Assembly: GCF_963678635.1 (NCBI RefSeq)
Contig: NC_087062.1
Coordinates: 38,094,518 to 38,158,517 of the forward strand
Reading direction: 5' to 3'
DNA length: 64,000 nucleotides
Source of the DNA: Symsagittifera roscoffensis
Taxonomy: Eukaryota > Xenacoelomorpha > Acoela > Convolutidae
A program made the position numbers and the translations under genes. Positions 50,286 through 61,869 of this stretch are shown piece by piece. The notes beneath the pieces are model-generated. The model was not told where the DNA came from. It ran no database searches and was given only the letters and a program-made list of their open reading frames with translations. Within the stretch, counting starts at the first letter, position 1, and every line of letters begins with the position of its first letter.

Positions 50286-51189
50286 AGTAAATATGATATT
50301 CGACTAAAATGTATCAAAATTCAAGTTCAAATTCGAATTTTGATTGTGACAGCTGAGCAGGAAAACTTGCGGTTCCAGCACACTAACGGTGTTGATGGTT
50401 CATTTTGACGAACGCGGAATGGTTAATTTGATCTGACATGTTAATTTTAAGAACTTCGTTTGAAAAAAAAGACACCTGACGATGTCGAAATTTCGCGACA
50501 ACTGAAAACTGCAAAAAGAAAAAGAACAACAGAATTCGTTGAGAAAAACGGTGAACGACAATTGTATGATAGAAAACGACTATCAGACCATTCCGAGTTG
50601 TAACGCTTGTGCCGCTACAATCGTTACAACACTAAGCCCGAGAACCAGGAAGGGTATTGGGACGACATGTCAAGCCTTCCGGGAAGAAATAAGAGTGTTT
50701 TTTGCCCGGATTCCAGAATCCGGAGGGGTCTCGGGAGAAAACTGCAACTCTCTGTTTTATGAACTTTTAGTTTCTGGTTATGTCCTGAGTTGAATTGATA
50801 ACATCTAAAACTGTTTTCAGATTAGAGAAAATAGGAGTTAAGGGAAAGGGTTGATTTATCTTCGATGGAGTTGATGATTTTTATCTACTGAACAAAAACA
50901 GTAGTAATATAAAAAAAATGTAGTAGTCCTGTTTTTAGGAGTGACCTCGTGGTCTGGGTATACTGAGACCCAGCCATGAGCTCACTATTTCTGCATGTAA
51001 TTAGGTTAATTAGAGCATTCTAATCGAAGCCGGAAACAGAAACGTTTTTTGTCGACCCGATGTTAGAAAGACCACCAAAAGAACTGCCTTTGGCAGAGAC
51101 GGTGAAAAGCATGTAGAGCTGTGTTTAGACGCTGGCCAGTCGTTTTAGAACCTAGTTTTTTTCCGTCGATATGTACTTCCGGGCGAATG

Positions 51190-51660
51190 TTACGGAAATA
51201 TCCTCCCGCCTGTCTGTAAATTAATGCGTTGAGTTTTCATACTCAAAATTGTTCTTGAGATTTATCAGACATCATAAATTAGCAATGACCTTTGCCAAAC
51301 TTGTTGAAATTATGATTTTTATAAAATACTAACAAGGAAATTCTGTTTCCCTTTTCATGTGTTTATCCAATGTCTGATAATGAAAACTCAAATAACTGAA
51401 ATTGAGGTTCGAGGAATATCCCAAAATTGAGTATAGGTTAAATTGAAAACTCGAATTATCTATGAATGTTTTAATTTTCAAACTCAAAGTTGATCTCGAG
51501 ACTTATCAGACATCATAAATTAGTAATGACCTTTGCCAAACATTTTCAAGTTATGATCTGTATAATTTACTAACATGGAAATTTCTGATTGCCTGCACAT
51601 GTGTTTTTCCAAGGTCTGATAATAAAACTCAAATGACTGAAAACGATATTCGAAGAACTA
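51190..51660. repeat. R2 dispersed repeat (two tandem copies) in E3 copy B leader
   Basis: The string TCAGACATCATAAATTAG, followed by GACCTTTGCCAAAC and TTTACTAACA-like sequence, occurs around 51265 and again around 51505. Related copies lie next to the E2 LTR-like segments near 41735 and 45633. This marks a small dispersed family or a piece of an E2-related LTR inserted in the E3 leader. Confidence 0.6.
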
Positions 51661-54600
51661 AAAAATTATAACGGTTTCAAAACACAGTTCTGAGAAATTG
51701 CTATTAAAGATTACCTAATTAATTAGATTACAGTTGTTATAATTTAATAGTTCAGACTTTTTTATGTGCTTTTCCAGACATCTGAGAGTGTCAAAACATG
51801 AAAATACCAATGAAGAATTCTGGATGTGGAACACAGCAGCTTTGTTCCACTAATTTTAGCATTTACCGGAGCAGCAGCACCAGGCTCTACAAAAACAATC
51901 CAGAAACTAGCAGAGAAACTAAGCGAGAAACGGAACGAATCATTCTCGGACACAATTAACTTTATAAGAACATGAATAAGTTTCGCACTTCTGAGGAGTG
52001 CAATTGTGACATTCGACCAGGATGGACGAAAATGCAGATTCGGCAATTTCAAATTGTTAACCTTCCTAATTGGCAGTTTTGAAGGATTAACAGTGTTTTT
52101 GGAACGATTAGTCAAATTGTGAAGGCTAGAAAATTCTTTTATTTCAATTTTTCAAAGTTTCGAAGGATGACGTCATATATCTGAGAAACGTCAAGATCGG
52201 CCACTTTAGTGCAGATTGGTGAAATCCAGAATTAAGACACAACAACAATAGTTGCAACGGCGACAAAAACGAAAATTGCAATAGAAAAGCAACAACGAAT
52301 AGCAGAATTAGCAGAGACCGCTCCAATTTGCAACGATTGTGTCGCTACAATCGTTGCAAGGCCGTTCACATCAACGGCGAAGGGTTAGAAAAACAGCCTT
52401 CCGGAAAGAAGATAAGGGTGTTATTTCCCCAGATTCAGGAATCCGGAGGGATCTTGGGACTGGAACTGAAATCTTTTTATATAAAGTTTTAGCTTCCCTA
52501 TTATGTCCTGAATTGAATTTATTTAACATCTGAATTCATTTTCCGACTATGAGAAGCTAGGAGTTAGGGGAAAGGGTTGATCCATCTTCGATGGAGATGA
52601 TGATTTTTATCTACTGAACAAAAGCAATGGTAATATAATAAATCGTAGTAGCCCTGTTTTTAGGAGTGACCTGGTGGTCTGGTAATACTGAGACCCAGCC
52701 ATGGGCTCACTAACTTTGCATGTAAGTAAGTTAATTTGAGCGTTCTGAGAACAGTAACGTTTTTTTTCGACCCGATGTTAGAAAGACCACCAAAAGAACT
52801 GGCTTTGCTAGAGACGGTGAAAAGCATGTAGAGCTCTGTTTAGACGTTGGCCAGTCGTCTTAGGACCTAGCTTTATTTTTCTCTGATATGTACTTCCGGG
52901 CGAATGTTACATAGATGTTTTTATGGCGCTCCTGGGCGATATTCTTTTTTAACATCATGACCGGCAGAACCGTTAACGAGCACTCCGCGCCGAGCGGATG
53001 ATCATTATAACGCACTTAATAGGCCCTAACCGCCGGGGCGGAAGGGTAGTTCGGAACGCAGAAGCCTTCCGGATTCCCGTGAATAGCTTTTTAACATAGT
53101 TAAGACCGAAAATTCACGAACCAGGAAGGGTGTGGGGATTCGCAGTCCCGTCATTTCCTGAGTGGTCCGTGACCAAAAACACTTAAAAGTATATAAGAAA
53201 CCAAAAAAAAATAGTATAGTACCCAAGAAAAACAAAAAACATAAAAAAATAACCAAAAAAAACCAAAAACAGTAAAAAAAGTATAAAATCAGTAGAAATA
53301 ATCCCCCCAGACAAGATGTGATCCGACCCTTTCGTTTGTTGTTGATAGATATATTGTTGTTACAGGCATTTATATCAATCAGGATCATTACGATCATTTT
53401 TTGGCCCGTTTGTGAGGTTTGTACTGTAGGGTTATTTGAGTATTTAAGCACGTTAATGCTAATTTGCGCTCAATCCGGAGGGGTCTGCTGATTTGCGCTC
53501 AATCCGGAGGGGTCTCGGGATTAGTGAAGAAGACTGATCCGGCAAGCAGTACAAGGAGTGACAAGAAGGGTGCTCAACGACAACAACAGTCGACTGTTGG
53601 GTATCGTTAAAAAGTTTTGTATCCCTTTTGTTACAAAAAATAAGATAGTAATCTGTGGGGGGCTCGACAGTGCTGCACTGTAGTGACCCTTCACCGAACT
53701 GCGAATTTCGGATATTGAACGAACCCGGAGGGGTATAGTATTACTAGTATTATTACTTATACAGCCTATATTTATACTCCTATATCGTTTTTCAGTGAAA
53801 AACACAGTAAGCGGACAGGTTTTTAGGGTCAAAATAGCGATATTTTGATCCCCCACAAATCGCGATTTTTGAGATATCGATATTTTTTGAAACGGAAAAA
53901 AATGCTAAATTAGTGAGTTACATCGTAACTGTGCTCGTATATTAGGTAGAACCGGTTGAGTTTAGTTCAGAAGTGGTTGGAACTATTTTGGTACCAAAAA
54001 CCGAATTTTCGTGATTTTTGAATAAACGAAACACTATAAAATAAGAAAATTTTTTGAAATTTTTGAGTTAGGATAGTAAAAATAATTGTTCGGACAACTT
54101 CCACTAGTGAATCGACAGGTTTTAAAAACCGTTTGCCGATAACCTTCCGGGTTACAGAGAAATCGAACTTAACGTGTTTGATTCAGTGGATTCATCAATC
54201 CGGAGGGGTCCAAATAGCATAGTTTTTTTGCAATTTTTTTCTGCTAGAGCGTTGTAGATCGGGTTTTTTGCCTTGAAATAGAAGAGTATAGGCCTTTTGA
54301 GCTCGGATCATTAATTTTGAGGTCGAAAAGAACAGAATTGCGAAAACAGTTAGGCGGAACCTATAAGAGAGAAATTTTTTGACTTTAGGAAAAAGACCTT
54401 TTAGTTAATAACTTTGAGACTACTGGACAGATCCAGTTGATCTTGGTACCATTAGATCAGCAATTAGCTGAGCTTACTAATAAAAACATAAAATTTTCAA
54501 AAAAATTAGCATGAAAATTTTTTAGGATTATTTTTAGCAAATTCACCAATTCGGGAAGGTAGACACTTCACGTTTTATAAAAAAAAGTTTTGGAAAGCCC

Positions 54601-54894
54601 TTACACCCCTACCAAAGGGTAGAAACGGTTTAATAAGGCAATTTACGCTGATCTAGACCAAAAGAGAAGGCTAAAGGCACAAGAAAACCTCAGTCGAGCC
54701 GAAATTAGGCTAGCGATAAGACCCTTCACCGTTAGGGTGAATCATCGAATAAGAGGCTTAACTTCAATCCGGAAGGGTCTTGGGAAGGACGACACACCCT
54801 TCCTAGTTGATTCAAACAGCATAATAGTATCGGAGAACGTATCCGGAAGGGTATAGGTTGGAAATTGAGGAAAGCCTCTGAGAAGCTATCTTTA

Positions 54895-55112
54895 CGAACT
54901 CGGAGGGGTCCCAATCCGGAGGGGTCTAATTCTTTACAAAAACGGAGGTGTCCCAATCCGGAGGGGTCTAAATCTTTACAAAATAGGAAGGGTCCCAATC
55001 CGGAGGGTTTGCAAGCTTACCAATCCGGGGGGGGCGATTTTTGTCAATCCGGAGGGGTCCCAATTTTGACAATCCGGAGGGGTCCGATTTTTGTCAATCC
55101 GGAGGGGTATTA
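54895..55112 (+). repeat. CCGGAGGGGTC motif cluster, E3 copy B
   Basis: Eight or so copies of AATCCGGAGGGGTC variants at intervals of about 28-40 bp, matching the cluster in copy A in order and spacing. In a leader of decayed elements this level of retention is notable. Confidence 0.85.
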
Positions 55113-55868
55113 TTTTGTCAAAACTTAAGAAGACAACAGAGTAGAAAGTAGTTGAGGATCTTAGGTTATTAAGAGATAGGCTGGGAACCAGTGACTGCAT
55201 TGGTAACTTGCCTTTTGTAAAAAATCGAATAAAAAGAAAAACTGGTTTAAACTCGGACATTCGCGACACTAAGTCTAAATTGATCAAAAGTGTGTAACTC
55301 ATTAGTGTGGACTCAAATCAAAAACGTTTTTGAGAAAAGTGACTGCCTTGAAGATTTTAGTAGGTCTAGCTCGGGCAGTCCGAAGGCAGATAGGTAACAC
55401 AGGACTCGGTGGGTGCAATAGACGTCCACTTGAGAAAATTACTGCCTTCAAGTTTTGTCTGTTTGGTGCAGCACCAAGCAGGGAAAGCTCTTTCTTTAAA
55501 AACAAGTTCGACTATTGTACTTCGAGCAACTAAAAGTACAAACCACATACGTTTTTTATAGAAATATTCTTATTTTATTATTTCTGGTTTTAAATCAATA
55601 ATATTTGTGCTTTATTGGGTAGTGAACACACTATCTTTTATATAGACTGATATCATCATACTGTGCTAGCTTCATATCTTACAACTAAAACTCGATTATT
55701 GTGAATAAATATTGTATATACGCTTTACTGTGATAACACATAAAGAATTCGTGGTCACTGTTTAAGAGAAACTTTTGGAATTTATTGTGTTGTGTTATTA
55801 TTATCAGTAGTCAGATCAAAAGGACACTAGCAATCGAATTGAGTGTATAGGCAGCAGGAATTGGTAAA

Positions 55869-57005
55869 TTGAGTATGAACCTAGACAAGTCAAGGATACC
55901 TAAACTAGGTGATAGCTCCAGGAAATTCATACCTGAGAAACAGAGAAGAGCAATGACCGACCCTTTTGTGGAAAGGATCACACGAACCCGGACCGACAAA
56001 GGAGAGACGGTTTCAGGCAGAATGGTTGGAACTAGGTGTCAAAAGTCTTCAGAAGAGCGGAAAGCAATGTTAGAAGTGGAGGTCCATCCGGACCAGGCCA
56101 TGGATGAGAATCAGGAAATACATGGACCGGAAGGGAGAGGAAACAGAAGGCTGCCAAGTGAATCTACTGCGGTAGAACAAGGCCAGGATTTTGCACTTCC
56201 ACCGGGACACTGGACCGAGAGGAGATGTCGGAACTGTCCCACATCTCTACTGAAATTGTGGCAACTAGAAGATCTCCCACAGACAACACTATGATGGTAG
56301 GCGTGACGGAGAAACAGGCGACGTCCTCATCGTTTTCAGAAAGAATGAAGAACACTTTAGGAAACATCTTTCCATTCGCCATGGGAGTGGGTACAGGAGA
56401 TGAGGGTGAACCCCAGGAGGAAGAAGAGGACGATGATGAGCAAGTTGACTATGGATCTCGAGTCAGCCTCAATAGTTCGACCCAGTAGAATGAGGCATAC
56501 ACCGACAGAGAGACTGGAACCATGGACAAATTTGGTGTGGTGAGAACGATAAGCAAAGACACAAACACTGATATCAGGCCAGTCAAGAAACTTTGTGAGC
56601 ATGACAAATTCGGAAGCGCGAACTGGGGAGAATAAAAAGATAGGGCTAAGCAACGCATCGGCGGATCCAGAGGTGGATAATGAAAAGACGTCGAGGTAGA
56701 GAATCAAAGCCCGAATCTCGACCAGCACAAAGCTACCTGGGATCGACAGGGTGACACCGCCACTTGTGACTCCACTAGTAGAAAACCGAGCATAAATTGA
56801 AGAATCCTTGAACAACATAGTGGGCAATATAGGAGAACAAAATGAACAGATGTCCATAAGAATGAGTGAACTAGAGAGAGCAGTCCACGTTGAAAGAGAA
56901 AGTCTGCGGGAAGAAATAAACCGCAAAAGACAAGAAGTTGGTAGAAACGAAAGACGCTTGAAGGAAACAACGGATGATCACATAGCGAAGAATTGTCGCG
57001 AATGA
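55869..57005 (+). pseudogene. E3 copy B gag N-terminal region, broken
   Basis: The first frame starts MSMNLDKSRIPKLGDSSRKF (55869). A frameshift moves the product to the frame at 56225-56488, which has an acidic EEEEDDDEQVDYG stretch and ends in TAG (56486-56488). The remainder, with a coiled coil (IGEQNEQMSIRMSELERAV), runs to 57005 and ends HIAKNCRE. The same breaks mostly occur in copy A, so the 5' part was either already degenerate or was never one frame. Confidence 0.7.
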
Positions 57006-60000
57006 CAAGAGAAGTGGAACAGAGAGAGTTACGCTTAAGAGACGACATGGAGAAGTTAAGAACTCAACAAGAGCAGACTCTTGGGACTCTTGACACAAAG
57101 ATAGATGCGATGATGGAGAGGCGAACTCAGGCTATCATGGACAGATTGGACGGGCTACTAGGCAGCAAGAGTAGACCAAGAGAAGGGGAGCCGAGGGTGA
57201 ACTTCAATGACCAACAGAATAGGAGAAGGACATATGGATCCACTAGAGGTAGGGGCAGTTCAGCAGGCCATGCCACAGGGGATAATAGAACATGGGACCC
57301 AAACTTCAGAGGAAGTTCAACTGGCAATAGACAGACTTCAAACGAGCGACCGACGCAAGGCGCACATGCGACGGGGAGAGGTGATTCCAGGAACAGGAGT
57401 CATGTAAGCCCAGGGCTAACTCGTGCGAGCCAAGGAAGAAACACCCCCTGCGATTCGGATAGAAGGGATGTACCAAATACAGAACCCTTATCAGGGGGCG
57501 ATGATACTCAAGCGGGGCATTCAAGAGATGCCTCAGCAATGGCCACAGCCTTTGAACCCCTAAAAAGGTCTTTGGAGACATTCCTGACGAGATTATCCAG
57601 AACCAATAAACGCAGTGAAAAGTCCAGAAGAGTCTTTAACTTTTCAAGATGCTACAAGGACAAATCTGATAGCTGCATTGACACCTCGATAGAGGTGATG
57701 AAACTGCATTCGATAGAGGTGATGAAAAGCGCGCTCACCAGTAACTTGGAAGGGACAGCCCTAAACTGTGTGATGGCCAAAAAGCAATATCAGCGGGATA
57801 CTGCTGAGAAAATCTTTGAAATCTTGTTAAATCGTTTTGGCTCAGGGGTGCAGGGACACCAAGCAATGATGCGCTTCGAGAAAAGGAGGCAACGAGAAGA
57901 TGAGACAATAGACAAGTTTCTAGACGATTTGGAGATGCTTAGAAGGCGTAGCCAACCGGACGAGTCGAACAGGAGGATGAACCTGGCGGTAGCCTCAAAA
58001 TTCATCGATGGTGCGAAGAATGATGAACTTCGAACAATGTTAGCAACACAATACACACCACTCTCAACCAATGCGCCAACACCAGAGGAGTTGAGGCTCA
58101 AGTCAAAAGAATATCTTTTATTGAAGCCTCCATCGAGATCTGGATTTTACAAGAACAATTATGGCAATTTTAACAACGGACCAGCAAATCACGGGAACAA
58201 CTGGTATAAACTGAGGGACGATATGGACAAGAGGCGCTCTTGTGCAAATTGCAGTTCGACGGACCATCAAGAGTCAACATGCCCAACTTACAAACAGGGC
58301 ATGAAAGCAATAGGCTTTAGCCTCGAGGACGAAGATGCGTCAGAAGTCAATCACGAAGGTTTCATGAGAGGAGTAATTGCAAAATTCGGCCCGAGGTGTT
58401 TCTTTTGCAACCTGGAAGGTCATTTTAAATCAGATTGTCCGCAATTTTGGGAAGCTGTAGCAGACATCAAGCATCCGAGGCACGAGGAAGCTTCATCGGG
58501 TGTGAAAGCCAGCAAAGCCCGCCTATTGAGTGAGGCGGAGGCGCGCAGAAAAGAAAAACCGCAAGAGCTGGCAACGAAGAAGATGCAAGCGGTGACAGAA
58601 GAGACATGTGAACCGGAACCGGTGACTGCGGCGGACGACTTCAAGATTGGTTATAGGGCAGCCGCGAGGGTTGCTCTAAATAGAGTGCAGCAGGAACTGG
58701 TAACGAAAGAGATCGAGCAAAAAGTGAAGCTCGAATTGGAAAATGGGAAACTACAGGAGAAGCTGAATATCTTCGATGCAACAGAAGTCGAAGAAACAAA
58801 GGCACGAAGTAGTTTGAGCATGAAACTTAATGTGATCTCCGGGCAGAGGTTCGGTATGGTGCCACAAGGAAGCAAATTACAGTCAATAATCTCGGTAGCG
58901 GGACACCAGGTAATCAGGAATCTGAGTGAACCATCAGAGTTCACTTTGATGCATTTGGACACATATGCAGATTATCTGAGGCAGGTGGAGCCACGCACTG
59001 CGTCGAGAGCTGAGCGAGCACTACTAACAACAGGTGGCCCTCGCATAAAGAAGCTTCACGGGCGCTACGTGGAAGTCTATGGACCGTATCAATTGATGCT
59101 GAACGTAGATGGAATAAGTATCTACACTAGGACATATGTAACAACAGACAGTGACCAGATAGGACAGATCTATTTGGGTGAGGAGGAACTCAAAGTCCGC
59201 AGGATAGGTCATGACGCCATGATGGAGCAAGACGCAGTACACATTGGATACGAAGCAGATGTGACTGCACATCTGCTCGACACCAACGGAAAGAAAATCG
59301 GAGTCACAAGGCTTCTAGATACAGGAGCGGTAGTCAGTGTGATGCCGATAAAGACTTGGGAAAGAATGGGCTTCACGAGGGAAGATCTAATTCCGACGAA
59401 TCTCCGATTGGCTGCAGCCAATCGAGGAGCGATTTACGTAGCCGGAAGAACACCAATAACGGTCCTCCACATGGGAGGACGGGATCTTTGGATGAGATTC
59501 CTGGTTGTAGAGAATTTGGACAACGCCGATCAATTCATCTTGGGCAGAGATTTCGTCAGGAATTTCGACGTGATGATCGACTTGAACAACGGTCTAATAA
59601 GGATTAGGGACCCGGATCGGAAGTATGTTAAGAAACCAATTAATAGAAAAATAACAGACGAAAGCAAGGTATCAATTTTTTTAGATAGAAGAGTAAAACT
59701 ACAGCCGGGGCAGGCCGTGGAGGCAATTTTTAGAATGAGGAATTTAAATTTGTTAAGTTATAGTAAACAGGTTTGTTTGGTACCGAATCCAAATAGACAA
59801 AGTTCAGTGATTTTTGGCCGGAGCTTCTCGGTAACTCGAAACGGAGTTTGCGTCAGTGTGTTGTTGAGCACACTGGACACCACGGTTTCAATCCAGCGTG
59901 GAAAGAAATTTGGTTACGCTTTGCCGATGAGGACCGACTATGAGGAGACACAAAACTTGAAGAAACATAGTGTGAAAGACTGTCCTTATCATGCCAATAA

Positions 60001-60055
60001 AGATAAAATTTTAAAAAGGATTAATGAATTAAAATCTAGTCTTAAATTGTTTTAA
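56993..60055 (+). CDS. gag: E3 copy B Gag-protease, 1020 residues
   Basis: Starts in a coiled coil (EVEQRELRLRDDMEKLRTQQ), followed by an Arg/Gly/Ser-rich linker, a capsid-like region with DDLEMLRRRSQPDES, and two CCHC zinc knuckles about 60 residues apart (CANCSSTDHQESTC and CFFCNLEGHFKSDC). A charged Glu/Lys-rich spacer follows, and then a retropepsin near residues 770-870 with LLDTGAVVSVM and LGRDFVRNF. The paired knuckles separated by a conserved spacer and the protease in the same ORF as gag are distinctive for this E3 family. The ORF is intact even though pol is broken. Its stop TAA abuts an ATG (60056) in the next frame register, where pol begins. Confidence 0.85.
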   Translation: MSRMTREVEQRELRLRDDMEKLRTQQEQTLGTLDTKIDAMMERRTQAIMDRLDGLLGSKSRPREGEPRVNFNDQQNRRRTYGSTRGRGSSAGHATGDNRTWDPNFRGSSTGNRQTSNERPTQGAHATGRGDSRNRSHVSPGLTRASQGRNTPCDSDRRDVPNTEPLSGGDDTQAGHSRDASAMATAFEPLKRSLETFLTRLSRTNKRSEKSRRVFNFSRCYKDKSDSCIDTSIEVMKLHSIEVMKSALTSNLEGTALNCVMAKKQYQRDTAEKIFEILLNRFGSGVQGHQAMMRFEKRRQREDETIDKFLDDLEMLRRRSQPDESNRRMNLAVASKFIDGAKNDELRTMLATQYTPLSTNAPTPEELRLKSKEYLLLKPPSRSGFYKNNYGNFNNGPANHGNNWYKLRDDMDKRRSCANCSSTDHQESTCPTYKQGMKAIGFSLEDEDASEVNHEGFMRGVIAKFGPRCFFCNLEGHFKSDCPQFWEAVADIKHPRHEEASSGVKASKARLLSEAEARRKEKPQELATKKMQAVTEETCEPEPVTAADDFKIGYRAAARVALNRVQQELVTKEIEQKVKLELENGKLQEKLNIFDATEVEETKARSSLSMKLNVISGQRFGMVPQGSKLQSIISVAGHQVIRNLSEPSEFTLMHLDTYADYLRQVEPRTASRAERALLTTGGPRIKKLHGRYVEVYGPYQLMLNVDGISIYTRTYVTTDSDQIGQIYLGEEELKVRRIGHDAMMEQDAVHIGYEADVTAHLLDTNGKKIGVTRLLDTGAVVSVMPIKTWERMGFTREDLIPTNLRLAAANRGAIYVAGRTPITVLHMGGRDLWMRFLVVENLDNADQFILGRDFVRNFDVMIDLNNGLIRIRDPDRKYVKKPINRKITDESKVSIFLDRRVKLQPGQAVEAIFRMRNLNLLSYSKQVCLVPNPNRQSSVIFGRSFSVTRNGVCVSVLLSTLDTTVSIQRGKKFGYALPMRTDYEETQNLKKHSVKDCPYHANKDKILKRINELKSSLKLF

Positions 60056-61015
60056 ATGACGTCCGACACGGACGACGGCTTATCGAGCTGCTCGAATTTT
60101 TCGGAACGCCCCTCGGCAAATGAACTAGAATCTGACAAACCGGTTTTGCCAGAGATAGAACACATAAAAGGGAAAATAGGCGAGGGAGATTTTGAATTGC
60201 TTCGGGAGGTTTTGAATCGGAACGCGGATAAATTTTCAAAACATAAGGCGGTTATCGGTTGCTGTAATTTCGTCGAACACGAAATCGAACTTGAGGAAGG
60301 CGCCGTTCCCCATAGGGAAGGCGCATGACGAATGACGCCACATAAATCGGAAGCGTTCCGAGCGGAAATAGAAGTGTTGCTCGAATACGACATGATAGAA
60401 CCATCGAAGTCGCCATGGGCTTGCGGGGTAGTAATTGCGAAAAAAAAGGGGGCAACTTAGGTTTTGTTGCGACTTTCGCTACTTGAACGCGGTGACAATA
60501 AAAGATGCGTACCCGATACCGCGAACAGACGAGAGCCTCTCTAAACTTGGTGATGCCAACTTCTTCACCACATTGGACTTGGGTTCTGCCTTCTGGCAGG
60601 TCCCTCTGCGGAAGAAGGATAGAGAAAAGACCGGATTCGCGTGTGAATTGCGGTTGTACCAGTGGAAGAGGATGCCCTTCGGCTTGTGCAACGCAACGGC
60701 CACTTTTCAAAGACTGACGGCTAAGGCTTTGACCGGAGTGAAAAAGAAGTACGGGAATCTTGTGATGTGTTACGTGGATGACGTAGTCATAGCAACACCG
60801 ACCCTCGAAGACCACATTGATCGGCTCGACGAGATCTTTGGATGCATGAAAAGAGCAGGCTTGAAGTGCAAACCATCGAAATGTGAAATCCTTAGGGATT
60901 CAATCAAATACCTGGGAAGAATGGTAGACAGGCATGGTGTGAGGCCGGACCCGGAAGCAGTAGAAGCTGTGTTGACATGGAAGGCTCCCAGAACGGACAC
61001 ACAGCTCTTGAGCAC
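60056..61015 (+). pseudogene. E3 copy B reverse transcriptase, broken
   Basis: Begins MTSDTDDGLSSCSNFSERPS. An in-frame TGA interrupts at 60326-60328, where the family probably had CGA. A frameshift lies in the A/G homopolymer run near 60440-60446. The rest, from GQLRFCCDFRYLNAVT (after the shift), carries FFTTLDLGSAFWQV, MPFGLCNATATFQRL and CYVDDVVIATP (the YVDD active site), ending at KAPRTDTQLL. These are standard gypsy RT blocks A-E. The defects make this copy incapable of encoding a full Pol. Confidence 0.85.
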
Positions 61016-61332
61016 CAAAAGCAGAAATGTTTGCAGTAGTCACATTTGTGGAAAATTACCGCGCATACTTGGGGAGCGCTCCCTTTAAGTTACGCGTGGA
61101 CAACAGGGCGTTATCCTGGTTGAAGACATACTCAATGGATCAGAGTTATATAGGAAGGTGGATAGTGAGATTAGATGGCTACCACATGATAATTGAGCAC
61201 AGGATGCGTGACAAACACCAGAATGCTGACAGCCTCATCAAGAAAACCGAGTTCTATGAAAGATTGGAACAGAAGCAAGCCAATCAGGCGGAAATAAAGG
61301 AAGGATTCTCGTTTCTGGACGAAGAAACTTAA
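61016..61332 (+). pseudogene. E3 copy B RNase H, C-terminal part only
   Basis: Reads FAVVTFVENYRAYLGSAPFK, LRVDNRALSWL (the equivalent of the TDHKPL block), and HRMRDKHQNADSL. The start of RNase H, including the first catalytic DAS block, is missing between RT and this piece, so a deletion of a few hundred bases lies near 61010-61020. It ends EGFSFLDEET. Confidence 0.8.
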
Positions 61333-61869
61333 GAAGCGCTTCCCTTAACGAGATGGTTGGACAAGTCTGGACATCCATTTCCAGGACATCCTGAATTACC
61401 TGTAGAGGAAGCAGTCGAGACAAAGATCCTATCCAAGAAGGACCCGGTGCCCTTGGATCTGTTGCTGTGCTCGAACCTGGTCCAGTAGGAACTCTCTCGC
61501 ATGAGCATTAACAGCCTCTCATTATTGGATAAAACGGTGAAGGTCACACCGCAATTGATGCGGATGCTGGGTGGATTGTTAGAGAGAGAAGTGACCAGAG
61601 ATGACCCCGAGTGGGCAGCAGCAGTGGCATCACTGACAGTCAGTGAGAAGGTGAAGATCATGCCGTCCAGACGACAACACAAAGAAAATGAGAGGGATTG
61701 TAGGACAATAGTTCAGCAACTAGTATCCTAAATACCACTCGAGGTTTTAACCAGTACTTCTTACAGACGGAAAGCACAGGGGAACGATGCGCAAAAGAAG
61801 AAAACCGTTACCTTTGTGGACCAGGATAAAGAAGGTGAAAAGGTTGAACCAAACCTGGTGTAAGATTGT
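61333..61869 (+). pseudogene. E3 copy B RNase H-integrase linker
   Basis: Out-of-frame coding remnants, including SINSLSLLDKTVKVTPQLMR (61501-61731) and KKTVTFVDQDKEGEKVEPN (near 61800). TGTCCGGGGAG repeats three times near 61868, 61921 and 61986, so the reading crosses short tandem repeats. The pieces show that a long linker once joined RNase H to integrase. Confidence 0.6.

Larger units (their letters stand above)
50286..55868 (+). promoter_or_regulatory. E3 copy B 5' leader, non-coding
   Basis: Homologous to 33031-36837 but about 1.8 kb longer: sequence from about 51190 to 52320 is foreign, and the segment just after it (52320-53000) repeats 50600-51190 in part. No ORF here is supported; frames at 53026-53451, 54732-54998 and 54976-55302 are by-products of the repeat. 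CCGGAGGGGTC motifs occur throughout, with the cluster at 54895-55112. Confidence 0.6.
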
